NCBI GenBank assembly: GCA_023663265.1
Contig: JAMPHV010000005.1
Span: 1 to 63,925 of the forward strand
DNA length: 63,925 nt
Direction: 5' to 3'
Origin: Bacteroides sp.
GTDB lineage: Bacteria > Bacillota > Clostridia > Oscillospirales > Ruminococcaceae
A program made the translations under genes and the position numbers. The notes below the pieces were generated by a model that saw nothing but the letters and a program-made list of their open reading frames with translations, had not been told where the DNA came from and searched no databases. This document shows, piece after piece, positions 1 through 8,479 of this stretch (positions are counted from its first letter, which is position 1; each line of letters begins with the position of its first letter).

Positions 1-205
1 CCCCGCCCTCCCCCTTTTGGTGTCACCTTAAGCCCCGCGCGGGAGCGCACACTGCTCTCGCTTCCGAGCAAAAGAGAACATCACATAATATGCAATATTA
101 AGAATTAGTAAATCGGTACTTTTATAAAAGTTAAGCATTATTTTAAACGCAGTCATAAAAAACATTATCTCTGATTTAGAAATTTTGGGAGAACTTAAAA
201 TTATG
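1..205. repeat. Interspersed repeat A, left copy
   Basis: Non-coding stretch that reappears in reverse orientation at the far end of the window (about 63660-63865). Reading the right copy backwards, the two match almost base for base through the GCAATATTAAGAATTAG core (93-109) and the GATTTAGAAATTTTG block (172-186), with scattered substitutions and small indels near the GC-rich outer edge. It has no ORF and no transposase. It is probably a multicopy intergenic element; its placement at both ends may mean the contig was broken at copies of it. Confidence 0.85.
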
Positions 206-227
206 ATAGTGTTATACTGACATAAAG

Positions 228-319
228 CCTATAAATTTGCACCGCAAAAATCAAAATTTGTCGGCGAAGCCGACACCTTAATTGTCAATTATCAATTATC
301 AATTGTCAATTATTATGAC
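228..319. repeat. Interspersed repeat B with AATTGTCAATT array, copy 1
   Basis: Contains a GTCGGCGAAGCCGAC palindrome followed by a run of alternating AATTGTCAATT/AATTATCAATT units. An inverted copy lies at about 49933-50030, sharing the same AAAATCAAAATTTGTCGG lead-in. The array is low-complexity and AT-rich and has no coding potential. Confidence 0.8.
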
Positions 320-323
320 TGTA

Positions 324-353
324 AAAACGACCTGTCAAACGGGTCGTTTTTTT
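324..353 (+). terminator. Hairpin terminator-like site
   Basis: AACGACC-CTGTCAAAC-GGGTCGTT followed by a T run. The same hairpin design occurs at 49896-49927 after nfnB. No gene inside the window ends into this copy, so it may serve a gene left of the window. Confidence 0.6.
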
Positions 354-396
354 AACGCAATAATATCCAAATTATAAAAAAATTTTTCTAACCCCC

Positions 397-425
397 TTGA
401 CAAATCCCAAAAAAAGGTTTATACT
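397..425 (+). promoter_or_regulatory. Sigma-A promoter of the GntR-ABC operon
   Basis: -35 TTGACA at 397-402, exactly 17 bases, then -10 TATACT at 420-425. Both hexamers are close to consensus. Because the -35 box would otherwise be read as a TTG start codon, the long version of the downstream ORF is not credible. Confidence 0.85.
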
Positions 426-447
426 GTTAATACAGAACATAAACAGT
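423..447. promoter_or_regulatory. Probable operator of the GntR regulator
   Basis: Inverted repeat ACTGTT (423-428) and AACAGT (442-447) separated by 13 bases, overlapping the -10 box and the expected start of transcription. A smaller CTGT-N4-ACAG palindrome is nested at 424-435. YtrA-type GntR repressors usually control their own ABC operon, so an autoregulatory operator is likely; binding is inferred. Confidence 0.5.
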
Positions 448-510
448 ACAAACACAATAAACAGCATAAACGGTATAACAGACCCGTTTGAGAAAAGGAG
501 GCGAATACTT

Positions 511-876
511 ATCAAAATACTTCAAAACAGCGACGTGCCTATCTATAAGCAGATCGCGGCGCAATTCAGGGATCGGATCATGAAAGGCGAGCTGAAGGAG
601 GGCGAATATCTTCCCTCTATCCGCGGACTGGCGCGCGATCTTAAGATCAGCGTTATCACCACTATGAAGGCATACGAGGAATTGGCGGAGGAGGGGCTTA
701 TAGCGCCCATTCAGGGCAAGGGCTACGTGGTAAACCCCCAGGACCGCGAAATGATCAGAGAGCAGCACCTGAGACGTCTGGAGCAGCACTTGCAGGAGGC
801 AATGGACTGCGCGAGACTGGCGGAGGTGTCCCGAGAAGAGCTTATCAAAATGATAAGCGTATTGTACGAGCTTTAG
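511..876 (+). CDS. GntR-family (YtrA subfamily) transcriptional repressor
   Basis: Short winged-helix regulator of the YtrA type: an N-terminal GntR HTH (motifs DVPIYKQIAAQFRD, LPSIRGLARDL, GKGYVV) and only a short helical tail instead of a large effector domain, about 121 residues. It begins an operon with an ABC ATPase and a permease, the usual YtrA context, and probably represses that operon until a cell-envelope or antibiotic stress signal appears. The start is odd. A strong AGGAGG (496-501) is followed by no ATG, GTG or TTG in frame; the best-placed codon is ATC at 511 (9 bases from the SD), giving M-KILQNSDVPIYKQ. The next canonical start upstream is the TTG inside the -35 box. Either a non-canonical start or an ATG-to-ATC base error is implied. 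Confidence 0.85.
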   Translation: MKILQNSDVPIYKQIAAQFRDRIMKGELKEGEYLPSIRGLARDLKISVITTMKAYEELAEEGLIAPIQGKGYVVNPQDREMIREQHLRRLEQHLQEAMDCARLAEVSREELIKMISVLYEL

Positions 877-884
877 GAGGAACC

Positions 885-1769
885 ATGGAAAGCATACTGA
901 CCGCAAAAAAACTTACAAAAAAATATCCCAAATTTACCTTGGGCGAGTTGGATATCGAAATACCGAAGGGCTTCGCCGCCGCCCTTATCGGAGCTAACGG
1001 AGCGGGAAAAACGACTCTTATAGACGCGCTTTGCGGCGTTATCCGAAAAACCTCGGGAGAGGTAACGTATTTCGGCTCGGAAACGGATATAGAAAACGCC
1101 GACCTAAGGGAGCGGATCGGCTACTGCGCCTCCCAAAGCTTCTTTCCCGCGGGCTGGAGAGTTAAAGATATCGCCGAATCCATGTCCGTCGCCTACAAAG
1201 GCTTCGACCGCGATAAATTCAACGCCGTCTGCACCGAGCTGGAGGTGGAAAACGAATTTGTGAAAAAGGGCAAGCGAATGCAGGAGCAGTCCGACGGAAA
1301 CCGTATGAGGATATCTCTTGCGGCGGTGTTCGCAAGAGATACCGATCTGCTGATACTGGACGAGCCGGGAAGCTCCTTGGACCCGCTTATGCGGGACAGG
1401 CTGTGCGACAGGCTTCGCGGGTATTTGGACGACGGAAACGGCGAAAGGTCGGTGATATTTTCCACCCATAATATCGCCGATATGGAAAACGCGGCGGACT
1501 ACGCCGTTTTTATGGATATGGGAAAAATCATTGAAAAAGGCTTTGTGGAGGACCTGAAGGACAAGTACATAATTGTCCGCGGCGACCCCGAAGCTTACGG
1601 CAGCGCCAAGGGCTTAATGCTTTCTCATAATGTAAACGGCACTGCCTTCGAGGGCTTGGCGCCGTCGGATAACATATCCGAGCTTGAAAAGCTTTCGGCG
1701 GTATGGGAACGCCCCACCTTGCAGCAATTGAGCATAGGTCTTTTAAAAAGCGCGGAGGAAAAACGATGA
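885..1769 (+). CDS. ABC transporter ATP-binding protein (YtrB-like)
   Basis: ATP-hydrolysing subunit of a probable exporter or bacitracin/lantibiotic-type stress transporter; 294 residues. Walker A GANGAGKTT lies at residues 36-44, the Q-loop near CASQS, Walker B LLILDEP with a D-loop SSLD, and the switch histidine in STHN. The signature region reads EQSDGNRMR rather than LSGGQ, a weak match that is common in this subfamily. The start is ATG at 885 behind GGAGG, eight bases after the GntR stop. Its stop overlaps the permease start (ATGA at 1766-1769), so the two are translationally coupled. The substrate is unknown. Confidence 0.9.
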   Translation: MESILTAKKLTKKYPKFTLGELDIEIPKGFAAALIGANGAGKTTLIDALCGVIRKTSGEVTYFGSETDIENADLRERIGYCASQSFFPAGWRVKDIAESMSVAYKGFDRDKFNAVCTELEVENEFVKKGKRMQEQSDGNRMRISLAAVFARDTDLLILDEPGSSLDPLMRDRLCDRLRGYLDDGNGERSVIFSTHNIADMENAADYAVFMDMGKIIEKGFVEDLKDKYIIVRGDPEAYGSAKGLMLSHNVNGTAFEGLAPSDNISELEKLSAVWERPTLQQLSIGLLKSAEEKR

Positions 1770-3160
1770 TCAAGTCATACAGAATTTTTATAGTCAAGGA
1801 ATTTACAAAAAAACAGCTTCTGTATTCCCTTGTCCTGTTCGTGATAACGGTATTATCGGGGCTGTGCGGGAGCCTTGTCCCCGACGGAACGCTTAAAAAT
1901 TTGGCGAATACTCTGCTCCCCGTGTTTTGCGTCTGCCTTTTCCCCATATGCTCCCTGACCTCTATGGCGCAGATATATAACGCCAACCTGGCGGATCAGC
2001 CCTGGGGCTATAAATATTTTCACTCTCTTAAAAACTCGGCGAAGCATTTCAAAAGGGCGATAATTTTCGGGAATCTGCTTTCCCTTGCCGTGTCGGCGCC
2101 TGTCGCGGCGGCGCTTATGCTTTTGTTTCCCGCCGACAGGATAATACTTATGGTCGCGTTCTCGTTTTTCGCCCTCGGAATAATGAATTTTTTCGGGCAT
2201 CTTCGGTCGGCAACGGCGCGAGCAGTGCCTTTGGCCGTGCTTGGCGGCTGTCTTGGCGGATTTTATTTCGGCGCCGAGATGTATTTTTCACGTCTTGCGG
2301 TAACGATTGCGTCGGCAATAGCCGCCGCGGTCTATATCGGCGGCTTTGTCTTCACCGCCGCAGGAGCGGAGACGGCATGGAACAGGGACGGCGGAAAAAA
2401 GGAAAAAATGTCGGAAAAAAAGGAAAAAAACGCCCCCGCCGATTCGGAAACGCGTTCGGTCAAAAAAAGAAAAAAGCCCTCCGCTCACAGCAGTGCGGCT
2501 CTTCTGATGAGCAGCGTCTCACGCTCGAGCAAGGCCGCCGTTATCGCCGTGACCGTTCTGTCCGCGGTAATGACCGTGCTGCCGTTTTTGGTTCACGAAG
2601 CGACGGGCGGCGGAGACTATATGTTCCCCAAGCTCTTTATCTTTACCCCGGGTGTTTTCCTTGCCGAGTTTGCCGTGATTATATTTTACCGTGATTGGGA
2701 CGGAAATAAATTCGCCCGTTCGATCCCTGCGGCGAAGACCTTGTACTGCCGTTCGCTGCCCGCCGCGATATCGCTTCTGACGGCGGGAACGTCAACGCTG
2801 CTGACGGGCTGTTACTTTGTTTTTCTCGGCTTGATACACGCTGAGCTAACCCATTATTCCGACACTCTGATAATAGGCGCCGTGATAATCGGAGGCGTTC
2901 TGCTGGCTGTTCCGATCACGGTAAGCTCTCCCGTGGGGGGAGTGTTTACGGTCTACGCCGCGGCTTTGCCGATAATAGCGTTAATATGGTTGACGGGCGA
3001 AGAGGCGCGGCATTTCGGCTTCGGCGTTCCCTTGTACATATCGGTCGTCATATTTATTTTGACTGCGGCATTGGGAACGGCATGGGCGTTTTATATCTGC
3101 CGCCGCCGATACATGAAAAGAGACGTAAGGCTTTATCCGACGGTCGGCGTCGGACGCTGA
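1766..3160 (+). CDS. ABC-type transporter membrane subunit
   Basis: Integral membrane partner of the ATPase just upstream, 464 residues when started at the ATG overlapping the upstream stop (preceded by CGGAGGAAA). Several hydrophobic segments occur in two blocks (roughly residues 15-200 and 265-450). They are split by a very lysine-rich hydrophilic loop of about 50 residues (KKEKMSEKKEKN, VKKRKKPSAH), presumably cytoplasmic. The arrangement suggests a YtrC/YtrD or ABC-2 type permease, but no diagnostic motif was found. It is the last gene of the operon and converges with the oxidoreductase gene. Confidence 0.75.
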   Translation: MIKSYRIFIVKEFTKKQLLYSLVLFVITVLSGLCGSLVPDGTLKNLANTLLPVFCVCLFPICSLTSMAQIYNANLADQPWGYKYFHSLKNSAKHFKRAIIFGNLLSLAVSAPVAAALMLLFPADRIILMVAFSFFALGIMNFFGHLRSATARAVPLAVLGGCLGGFYFGAEMYFSRLAVTIASAIAAAVYIGGFVFTAAGAETAWNRDGGKKEKMSEKKEKNAPADSETRSVKKRKKPSAHSSAALLMSSVSRSSKAAVIAVTVLSAVMTVLPFLVHEATGGGDYMFPKLFIFTPGVFLAEFAVIIFYRDWDGNKFARSIPAAKTLYCRSLPAAISLLTAGTSTLLTGCYFVFLGLIHAELTHYSDTLIIGAVIIGGVLLAVPITVSSPVGGVFTVYAAALPIIALIWLTGEEARHFGFGVPLYISVVIFILTAALGTAWAFYICRRRYMKRDVRLYPTVGVGR

Positions 3161-3164
3161 TCGG

Positions 3165-3196
3165 AGTAAAAGCAATGACTCAAAATGCTTTTACTG
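3165..3196. terminator. Bidirectional hairpin between convergent genes
   Basis: AGTAAAAGCA and TGCTTTTACT form a 10-bp stem between the permease stop and the oxidoreductase stop; the right arm overlaps the end of the minus-strand gene. Confidence 0.55.
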
Positions 3197-4246
3197 CTTC
3201 CACATTCCTATACTGTTGATCCCGCTTTTCATAACGAGACCTCTCAAAAAGGGATTATACATAAACGGGCATTTTATCACCTTTCCCAACAGCTTGAGCC
3301 TCAGCCCTCTCGTCGCCGCGGCATACCGCCTCTCCACATCCCGCTCTCCCTTTAAGAAGCAGCGGGCAAGGGCAAAGCCGCTGTCTATAGCATAGCTGAA
3401 GCCCTCCAGAGAGCTTGGGCTGATAAAGCCCGCCGCCTCGCCGATAAGCAGAACGCCTCTTTCCCCGCACACAAAATCTCTCTTCCTCTCGGGTCGATAC
3501 ACAAGGCACGCCTCGGTTTTCTCCGCTTCGCCGAATTTGAAGCCCTGATACCGTTCCAGGCGTTCCTTTTGTTTTTCAAATCTTTCGCGGCTGTTGTCTC
3601 TCGGAAAGGCTCCGCCGAAAATAAAATGCTCGTCCTTGCTTATGGACCATGAGCAGCAGTCGCCGGTTTCCCTGTCAAATATGCAGGAATAAAAGGGATT
3701 GGGGTTGTTTTCGGGGAACCACTGCTGGATCGCGGTGTAGGTGCGTATTTTCCTGCTCGGAAAAAAGCTTCTGCGGACAAGGGAGCCCGCGCCGTCCGCT
3801 CCCGCAACAAAGCGGGAGGTGATCGACTTTCCGCCGCTTAAGGTTATCTCAAATAAATTTCCCCTGCGTTCTATCCTGCGCGCTTTTTCGTTTATCATCG
3901 CCGCCGTTTCGGGGATAAGGCTTTTAAGCCACATATCGAAGCGATGACGGTCAAGGTTTATGTAAAATCTCTGATAGTGCCTTACAAGCCCCGCCGCAAG
4001 ATCGATGGTCCTAACGGCAAATATTTGGGGGTCAACCAGCACGGATTTGGGCAGGGTAAGATCGAAGCGCGCCAGCGATTTCTGCGCGTCGTCGGACAGC
4101 AAGCCGCCGCAGGGCTTATGAAAGCCTCCGTCGGACTCGGTTTTCGGATCGATCACCGCGATTCGGTACCTGTCCGCTGCGAGCCGCGCAAAAGTGGAGC
4201 CCGCGGGACCCGCGCCTATTACCGCTATATCAAAATCGGCGTTCAT
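3191..4246 (-). CDS. FAD-dependent oxidoreductase, geranylgeranyl reductase-like
   Basis: Flavoprotein of the geranylgeranyl reductase / PHBH-like superfamily, 351 residues. The N-terminal dinucleotide-binding fold has GAGPAGS at residues 11-17, an acidic end to the second strand (AVIDPK), and the second FAD motif LLIGEAAGF near residue 270, followed by SPSSLEGFSYAIDSG. Family members reduce isoprenoid or other lipid double bonds or hydroxylate aromatics; the substrate here cannot be read from sequence. The ATG at 4246 overlaps the stop of the upstream Abi gene, so the two are cotranslated. A cysteine-containing HKPCGG motif near residue 45 is typical of GGR-like enzymes. Confidence 0.8.
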   Translation of the reverse strand: MNADFDIAVIGAGPAGSTFARLAADRYRIAVIDPKTESDGGFHKPCGGLLSDDAQKSLARFDLTLPKSVLVDPQIFAVRTIDLAAGLVRHYQRFYINLDRHRFDMWLKSLIPETAAMINEKARRIERRGNLFEITLSGGKSITSRFVAGADGAGSLVRRSFFPSRKIRTYTAIQQWFPENNPNPFYSCIFDRETGDCCSWSISKDEHFIFGGAFPRDNSRERFEKQKERLERYQGFKFGEAEKTEACLVYRPERKRDFVCGERGVLLIGEAAGFISPSSLEGFSYAIDSGFALARCFLKGERDVERRYAAATRGLRLKLLGKVIKCPFMYNPFLRGLVMKSGINSIGMWKQ

Positions 4247-5220
4247 TCCCTTGCGACACCGCCCTCGTCCTCCGAAAGCAGGTCCAGCCAGTTCTCGGGG
4301 AAGCCGAGCATTGCCAGATCCACAATATCGGTATAATCGTAATAAAGCCGCCTAAACTGCTTCAAAAAGCCGTCTCTCCACTTGCGGGGGCGGCGGTATA
4401 TCTCCTTCATAATAAGGATATACTCAAAAACGGTGCCCTCGGCGGAATGTATGTCTCCTATCTCCCAGTCGTAGAGCCTATGATAGTGGGCGCAGTGATT
4501 GCGCAGATCGGACAGCATTCTGAGCTTCATTTCGAGAGTGCCCGAGGATAAGCCGTAATATTGCTTTGAAACGGTCATTTTATCCTGCGGCTTTAAGTCG
4601 GAATAAAAAAGATTTACCCCTCCGAAGCTGAACAGCTCCATAATTACCCACAGCGGAAATTCTCCGTTGTGTTTTTTTATGTAGTGCTGCACCATCTCGC
4701 TTTCGCGGTTGGTTTCGATGAGCTTCTGTATTTTCGAGAGGAAGCTCTGATGCTTATGCACGTGGCTGAAGGTGTCGGCGTTAAGGTAGCCCGTTGCGCC
4801 GTAGCGTATGGCATGATAGTTGGAGCAGTGTGCGCGCAGGGTTATCTCTATTTCCTCCAGAACCTCCATCAAAAGGTGCCTCAGTCTTCGGTCAAAGTCG
4901 TATACCCTTATCACCTGTCCGAATTTGGTGCCCTCGCGGTATTTTCCGTTTTCCTCCAAAAAAAGCGAAAAATAGTGAGCCAAACGGAAGTAGTTGATAT
5001 CGGTCAAGGTCTCCCTCGCCTGCTCCTCGTCCTCCACTATACAGCCGCGCTCCTTAAGCTTTTCTATCTGCTCCTCTACGGTGGCGGGCACCTTTTCCCT
5101 GTGCGGCTTCTGCGGGGGCGGAGCCGTTTTTTTTCGGCGGTTCATCTGCTCCTTTTCAAAGGGATAATCCGTTTCCTGTAGGTTTTTTCGGTATGAATTA
5201 TTTTTATAGCCTTGACTCAT
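4243..5220 (-). CDS. Abi family protein (Abi_2, HEPN-like RNase)
   Basis: 325-residue protein of the Abi_2 (AbiD/AbiF) family, whose members cause abortive phage infection in lactic acid bacteria and are thought to be HEPN-fold RNases. Visible family features are the block EEQIEKLKERG, the INYFRLAHY motif, YDFDRRLRHLLMEVLEEIEI, and the C-terminal SDLRNHCAHYHRLY containing an Rx4H motif (R240, H245) as in HEPN nucleases. The N-terminal 45 residues are basic and proline-rich and look disordered. Its stop overlaps the start of the FAD oxidoreductase. No antitoxin-like gene is adjacent, so a solitary abortive-infection role is the working assumption. Confidence 0.85.
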   Translation of the reverse strand: MSQGYKNNSYRKNLQETDYPFEKEQMNRRKKTAPPPQKPHREKVPATVEEQIEKLKERGCIVEDEEQARETLTDINYFRLAHYFSLFLEENGKYREGTKFGQVIRVYDFDRRLRHLLMEVLEEIEITLRAHCSNYHAIRYGATGYLNADTFSHVHKHQSFLSKIQKLIETNRESEMVQHYIKKHNGEFPLWVIMELFSFGGVNLFYSDLKPQDKMTVSKQYYGLSSGTLEMKLRMLSDLRNHCAHYHRLYDWEIGDIHSAEGTVFEYILIMKEIYRRPRKWRDGFLKQFRRLYYDYTDIVDLAMLGFPENWLDLLSEDEGGVARE

Positions 5221-5265
5221 AGGCTCCCCCTTTTACGGTAAATATTGTAATACTACAATTGGATA

Positions 5266-6279
5266 TTATTCGTCCTGCACAAGCAGCTCCGCGATCTTCG
5301 CCTCGTCAACGTTCATATAATCCGACGCGGTGCCCGTTCCGAAAAGACCTCCGTCGATATCCTCCGTCTCCTGCTCCTCGCCGCTTACCAGCATATCGGC
5401 AAGAGAGGGATCGTTCAGGTCTCCCATTGGCTGCCAGTCCGAGCTGTTTCCCGTGCCGAAAATATCGTCGTCTCCACCGTCGGACGTCTTTTCCTCCTCA
5501 ATGGGCTTAGGCGGCTCCTCCTGTATCAGCAGGTCCTCCATTTTCGCTTCCTCTTCCTTGCTCACGCTGCTTAAGTAACCGATGGACGCGCCCGTTCCGA
5601 AAATGTCCTCGTCCCTTACCTTGCCCGCGGAGCTCTTCCCCGCGCCCGACACGGCATTTTCGTAATAAGCGTCAAAGCTGTCGCTCATATTCCGTATCTG
5701 ATTTGGGGAAACCGCCGAGCCTGCGGAATAAGTAAGATCGGGACCCTTGTTTGAGCCGTAAAGAGCCTCGCCCACTCTTTTCGGCTCCTCCACGTCTATA
5801 ACGGGCAGCGCGCCGTTGGGATACATGGAGAAAAACAGCTTTTTTGTATTATGATACATATTCCAGACGAACAGAGAAGCTCCGCAGGCTAAAAACGGCA
5901 GCACGATCTGTACCGCTATGGGGAATATAAAAGCGCTTGCGGGAAAAACGGGGAAAATCTGCTTCGCCAAATTTACCGCGTCTATCAGAGAAAACAGCCT
6001 TGTCAGACTGAACACGGCGTCGATCGCAAGAAAGATCGTGATGACCTCAACGCCCTTGGCAAGCTTTCCAGAGCCCGCAAAATCATTGTACGCCCTTGTT
6101 TTCCGAAATTTCATACATCTGAAAAGCATCAGCCCCAAAACGGTAAGATCGATAAGAAATACCGCTATGTTGATAAGCTCGGTGACGGAATCTCTGAGCG
6201 TGCTCTTGGCAAAGATATCCAAAGCCTCCGGTGAATTTAAATACTCCGAAATATAGTCGGCAATGTAGTTTTCTTCCAT
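5266..6279 (-). CDS. Membrane protein with three C-terminal FGTG motif repeats
   Basis: Unrecognised 337-residue protein. The first about 170 residues contain four hydrophobic segments (around residues 30-50, 75-95, 110-135 and 135-155) and look like a small membrane domain. The remaining half is hydrophilic and acidic and carries three copies of a motif: DIFGTGAS then AKMEDLLIQEE; DIFGTGNS then SLADMLVSGEE; GLFGTGTAS then AKIAELLVQDE, the last ending the protein. Each unit pairs an (I/L)FGTG turn with a short acidic amphipathic helix, suggesting a multivalent docking tail. ATG at 6279 follows a GAAAGGA SD. It lies downstream of tyrS but shows no functional link to it. Confidence 0.75.
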   Translation of the reverse strand: MEENYIADYISEYLNSPEALDIFAKSTLRDSVTELINIAVFLIDLTVLGLMLFRCMKFRKTRAYNDFAGSGKLAKGVEVITIFLAIDAVFSLTRLFSLIDAVNLAKQIFPVFPASAFIFPIAVQIVLPFLACGASLFVWNMYHNTKKLFFSMYPNGALPVIDVEEPKRVGEALYGSNKGPDLTYSAGSAVSPNQIRNMSDSFDAYYENAVSGAGKSSAGKVRDEDIFGTGASIGYLSSVSKEEEAKMEDLLIQEEPPKPIEEEKTSDGGDDDIFGTGNSSDWQPMGDLNDPSLADMLVSGEEQETEDIDGGLFGTGTASDYMNVDEAKIAELLVQDE

Positions 6280-6342
6280 AATTACCTATCCTTTCAATTT
6301 ATAGACAAGGCTTTTCTCTCTCTGCCGCCTTTTGTTTTTTCT

Positions 6343-7554
6343 TTATGCTTTGACCTTCATCATGCTTTTTTTGCCCTTTTTGACGATAACGAAACCGTTT
6401 ATCTCGATCATTTCCGCGGGGTCGGATATTTTTCTGTCGTCAACGCTCGCGCCGCCTTGCTGAATTACCGTTCTTGCGTCTCTTTTAGAAGGACAGAGAC
6501 CCGTTTTCACAAGCAGATCGGCGATACATATCCTGCCCTCCGTCATATCCTCCGCCGCAAGGGTAAATTCGGGCATATTGTCGCTTACGCCCTTTCCGCC
6601 GAACAAGGCTTTTGCCGCCTCAAGCGCCTTTTCGCCCTCCTCCTTGCCGTGTACGAGAGAGGTGAGCTCGTAGGCCAATATCTCCTTTGCCCTGTTAAGC
6701 TCACTGCCCTCCCACTTTTCCATTTCCTCTATCTCCTCAACGGGCAGGAAGGTAAGCATTTTAAGACACTTTATAACGTCCGCGTCCGCGACGTTTCTCC
6801 AATACTGGAAAAACTCGAAAGGCGTCGTCTTTTCGGGATCGAGCCACACCGCGCCCTTTTCGGTCTTGCCCATTTTCTTGCCCTCGCTGTTCAAGAGCAG
6901 GGTGATAGTCATGGCGTGAGCGTCCTTGCCCAGCTTTTTGCGTATAAGCTCGGTGCCGCCCAGCATATTTGCCCACTGATCGTCTCCGCCGAACTGCATA
7001 TTGCAGCCGTATTTTTGGAACAGCATATAGAAGTCGTAGCTCTGCATTATCATATAGTTAAATTCAAGGAAGGTGAGCCCTCTTTCCATTCTCTGCTTGT
7101 AGCACTCGAAGGTGAGCATTTTATTTACCGAGAAGCATGCGCCCACCTCGCGGAGCAGCTCCACATAGTTGAGCCCCAAAAGCCAGTCGGCGTTGTTCAC
7201 CATTATAGCCCTGTCCTCCGAAAAGTCGATAAAACGGCTCATCTGCTTTTTAAAGCAGCTTATGTTATGGTCGATATCCTCCTTGGTGAGCATTTTCCGC
7301 ATATCCGATTTGCCCGAGGGGTCGCCTATCATGCCCGTACCGCCGCCTAACAGCACTATTGGCTTGTTGCCCGCCATTTGAAGCCTTTTCATAAGGCAAA
7401 GCGCCATAAAATGCCCCACGTGAAGACTGTCGGCTGTGGGGTCGAAGCCGATATAAAAGGTGGCTTTCCCCTCGTTTATCATTTTGCTTATTTCATTTTC
7501 GTCCGTTACCTGCGCGATAAGTCCGCGCCTTTGGAGCTCGCTGTAAAGTTCCAT
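6343..7554 (-). CDS. tyrS: Tyrosyl-tRNA synthetase
   Basis: Class I aminoacyl-tRNA synthetase charging tRNA-Tyr in the cytoplasm; 403 residues, normal family length. The HIGH-type motif is HVGH at residues 45-48 within GFDPTADSLHVGH. The KMSKS-type loop is KKMGKT near residue 229. The tyrosine pocket region YDFYMLFQ and a C-terminal S4 RNA-binding domain (KRDARTVIQQGGASVDDRK) are also present. It is preceded by a GNAT gene 37 bases upstream, and both lie behind a T-box leader that should sense uncharged tRNA-Tyr. Confidence 0.97.
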   Translation of the reverse strand: MELYSELQRRGLIAQVTDENEISKMINEGKATFYIGFDPTADSLHVGHFMALCLMKRLQMAGNKPIVLLGGGTGMIGDPSGKSDMRKMLTKEDIDHNISCFKKQMSRFIDFSEDRAIMVNNADWLLGLNYVELLREVGACFSVNKMLTFECYKQRMERGLTFLEFNYMIMQSYDFYMLFQKYGCNMQFGGDDQWANMLGGTELIRKKLGKDAHAMTITLLLNSEGKKMGKTEKGAVWLDPEKTTPFEFFQYWRNVADADVIKCLKMLTFLPVEEIEEMEKWEGSELNRAKEILAYELTSLVHGKEEGEKALEAAKALFGGKGVSDNMPEFTLAAEDMTEGRICIADLLVKTGLCPSKRDARTVIQQGGASVDDRKISDPAEMIEINGFVIVKKGKKSMMKVKA

Positions 7555-7591
7555 TTTTTATTCCGCCTTTCTTTTTTTTCGATTTATGCTA

Positions 7592-8053
7592 TTACTTGAT
7601 GTTCTTCGCCATTATTATCGATCTCGGGACCAGCCCCATTTTTTCGTAAAATCCCACCGCGCTTTCGTTTTCGGCGTCAACGCCGAGCTGGATAGCGTCG
7701 CAGCCCTTTTGCAGAGCGTATTCCCTTATCCCCTTGAACAGCGCGGAGCCCACTCCCTTTCGCCGAGACTTTTCCGCCACCGCGAAGCAGTCGATAAAGC
7801 ACACCCGACGCGGCTGCTTTTCCTCCGACGTTACGTTTATTATTTTAAATACTCCGTAGCCGTTTATCCCGTCCTCGTCGCTCACCATGACCGTCTGAGC
7901 TTCGTCTGCGGCTATCGAAGCGATACGCTGCGCAAAAAAATCCTCCTTGGGCATACGGTGTTTTTCGGGAGCAATTTCGCAGTGGTGACGGTGAAGCTGT
8001 GAAAAAAGCTCCGCCAGCTTCGGTATATCATTTGCTTCCGCTTTTCTTATCAT
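7592..8053 (-). CDS. GNAT family N-acetyltransferase
   Basis: 153-residue GCN5-related acetyltransferase. The acetyl-CoA pyrophosphate loop is visible as EKSRRKGVGSALFKGI, followed by the typical C-terminal NESAVGFYEKMGL. ATG at 8053 is chosen because AAAGGAG lies 10 bases upstream; the longer reading adds residues lacking an SD. The gene stands between the T-box and tyrS, so it should be induced together with tyrS on tyrosine starvation. The substrate is unknown. Confidence 0.88.
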   Translation of the reverse strand: MIRKAEANDIPKLAELFSQLHRHHCEIAPEKHRMPKEDFFAQRIASIAADEAQTVMVSDEDGINGYGVFKIINVTSEEKQPRRVCFIDCFAVAEKSRRKGVGSALFKGIREYALQKGCDAIQLGVDAENESAVGFYEKMGLVPRSIIMAKNIK

Positions 8054-8195
8054 TGTATAAATACTCCTTTTCGTTTTATTGTTCGGCAAAGGAATATTCG
8101 GCATAGAACGCGGAATTTTTTATTTCAAAAAATCCCACTGATAACACCCTCTTTCATATATAACCATTCCTGTTTTTTCTTATGTTGAAATGGTT

Positions 8196-8479
8196 ATTAC
8201 TATAAAACGCCCTCTGTCAGCTGTTGACAGAGGGCGTTATTAAACGCGGTACCACCTCGATTTACGGCACAAGCCGCCTCATTGGCGGCAAAAACCGCCG
8301 CCGTAAGCTGTAACGGGCTGACCCGTACCCCGCTACGTCCGACATTTACGTTTTCTCACAGGGTCGCTCGGGAACGTATTTCCTCTCCTGCCGCTCTCCC
8401 TCTTTCACCGACCGAGGGCTCTCTGACAGCGGCGGGGGGAGAGTACTTTTTTCCCTCGGCGCGTTGTGTTATTTACATT
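8196..8479 (-). ncRNA. T-box riboswitch leader (tRNA-Tyr type) of GNAT-tyrS
   Basis: Untranslated leader on the minus strand. The T-box core AGGTGGTACCGCG lies at 8257-8245 (minus reading), followed directly by an intrinsic terminator stem at 8238-8206 (TGACAGAGGGCGTT paired with AACGCCCTCTGTCA) and TTTT. Upstream is a long structured stem I region. A TAC triplet in GGAAATACGTTCC (about 8376) is the likely specifier, matching tyrosine and the downstream tyrS. Uncharged tRNA-Tyr would stabilise the antiterminator. The specifier assignment is by position and context, not by folding. Confidence 0.93.

Noticed and set aside
228-345. CRISPR-like array
   Set aside because: Units are about 11 bases, contiguous and without unique spacers; no cas genes.
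397-510. Longer N-terminus for the GntR regulator from TTG at 397
   Set aside because: That TTG is the first base triplet of a consensus -35 box, so it lies upstream of the transcript start.
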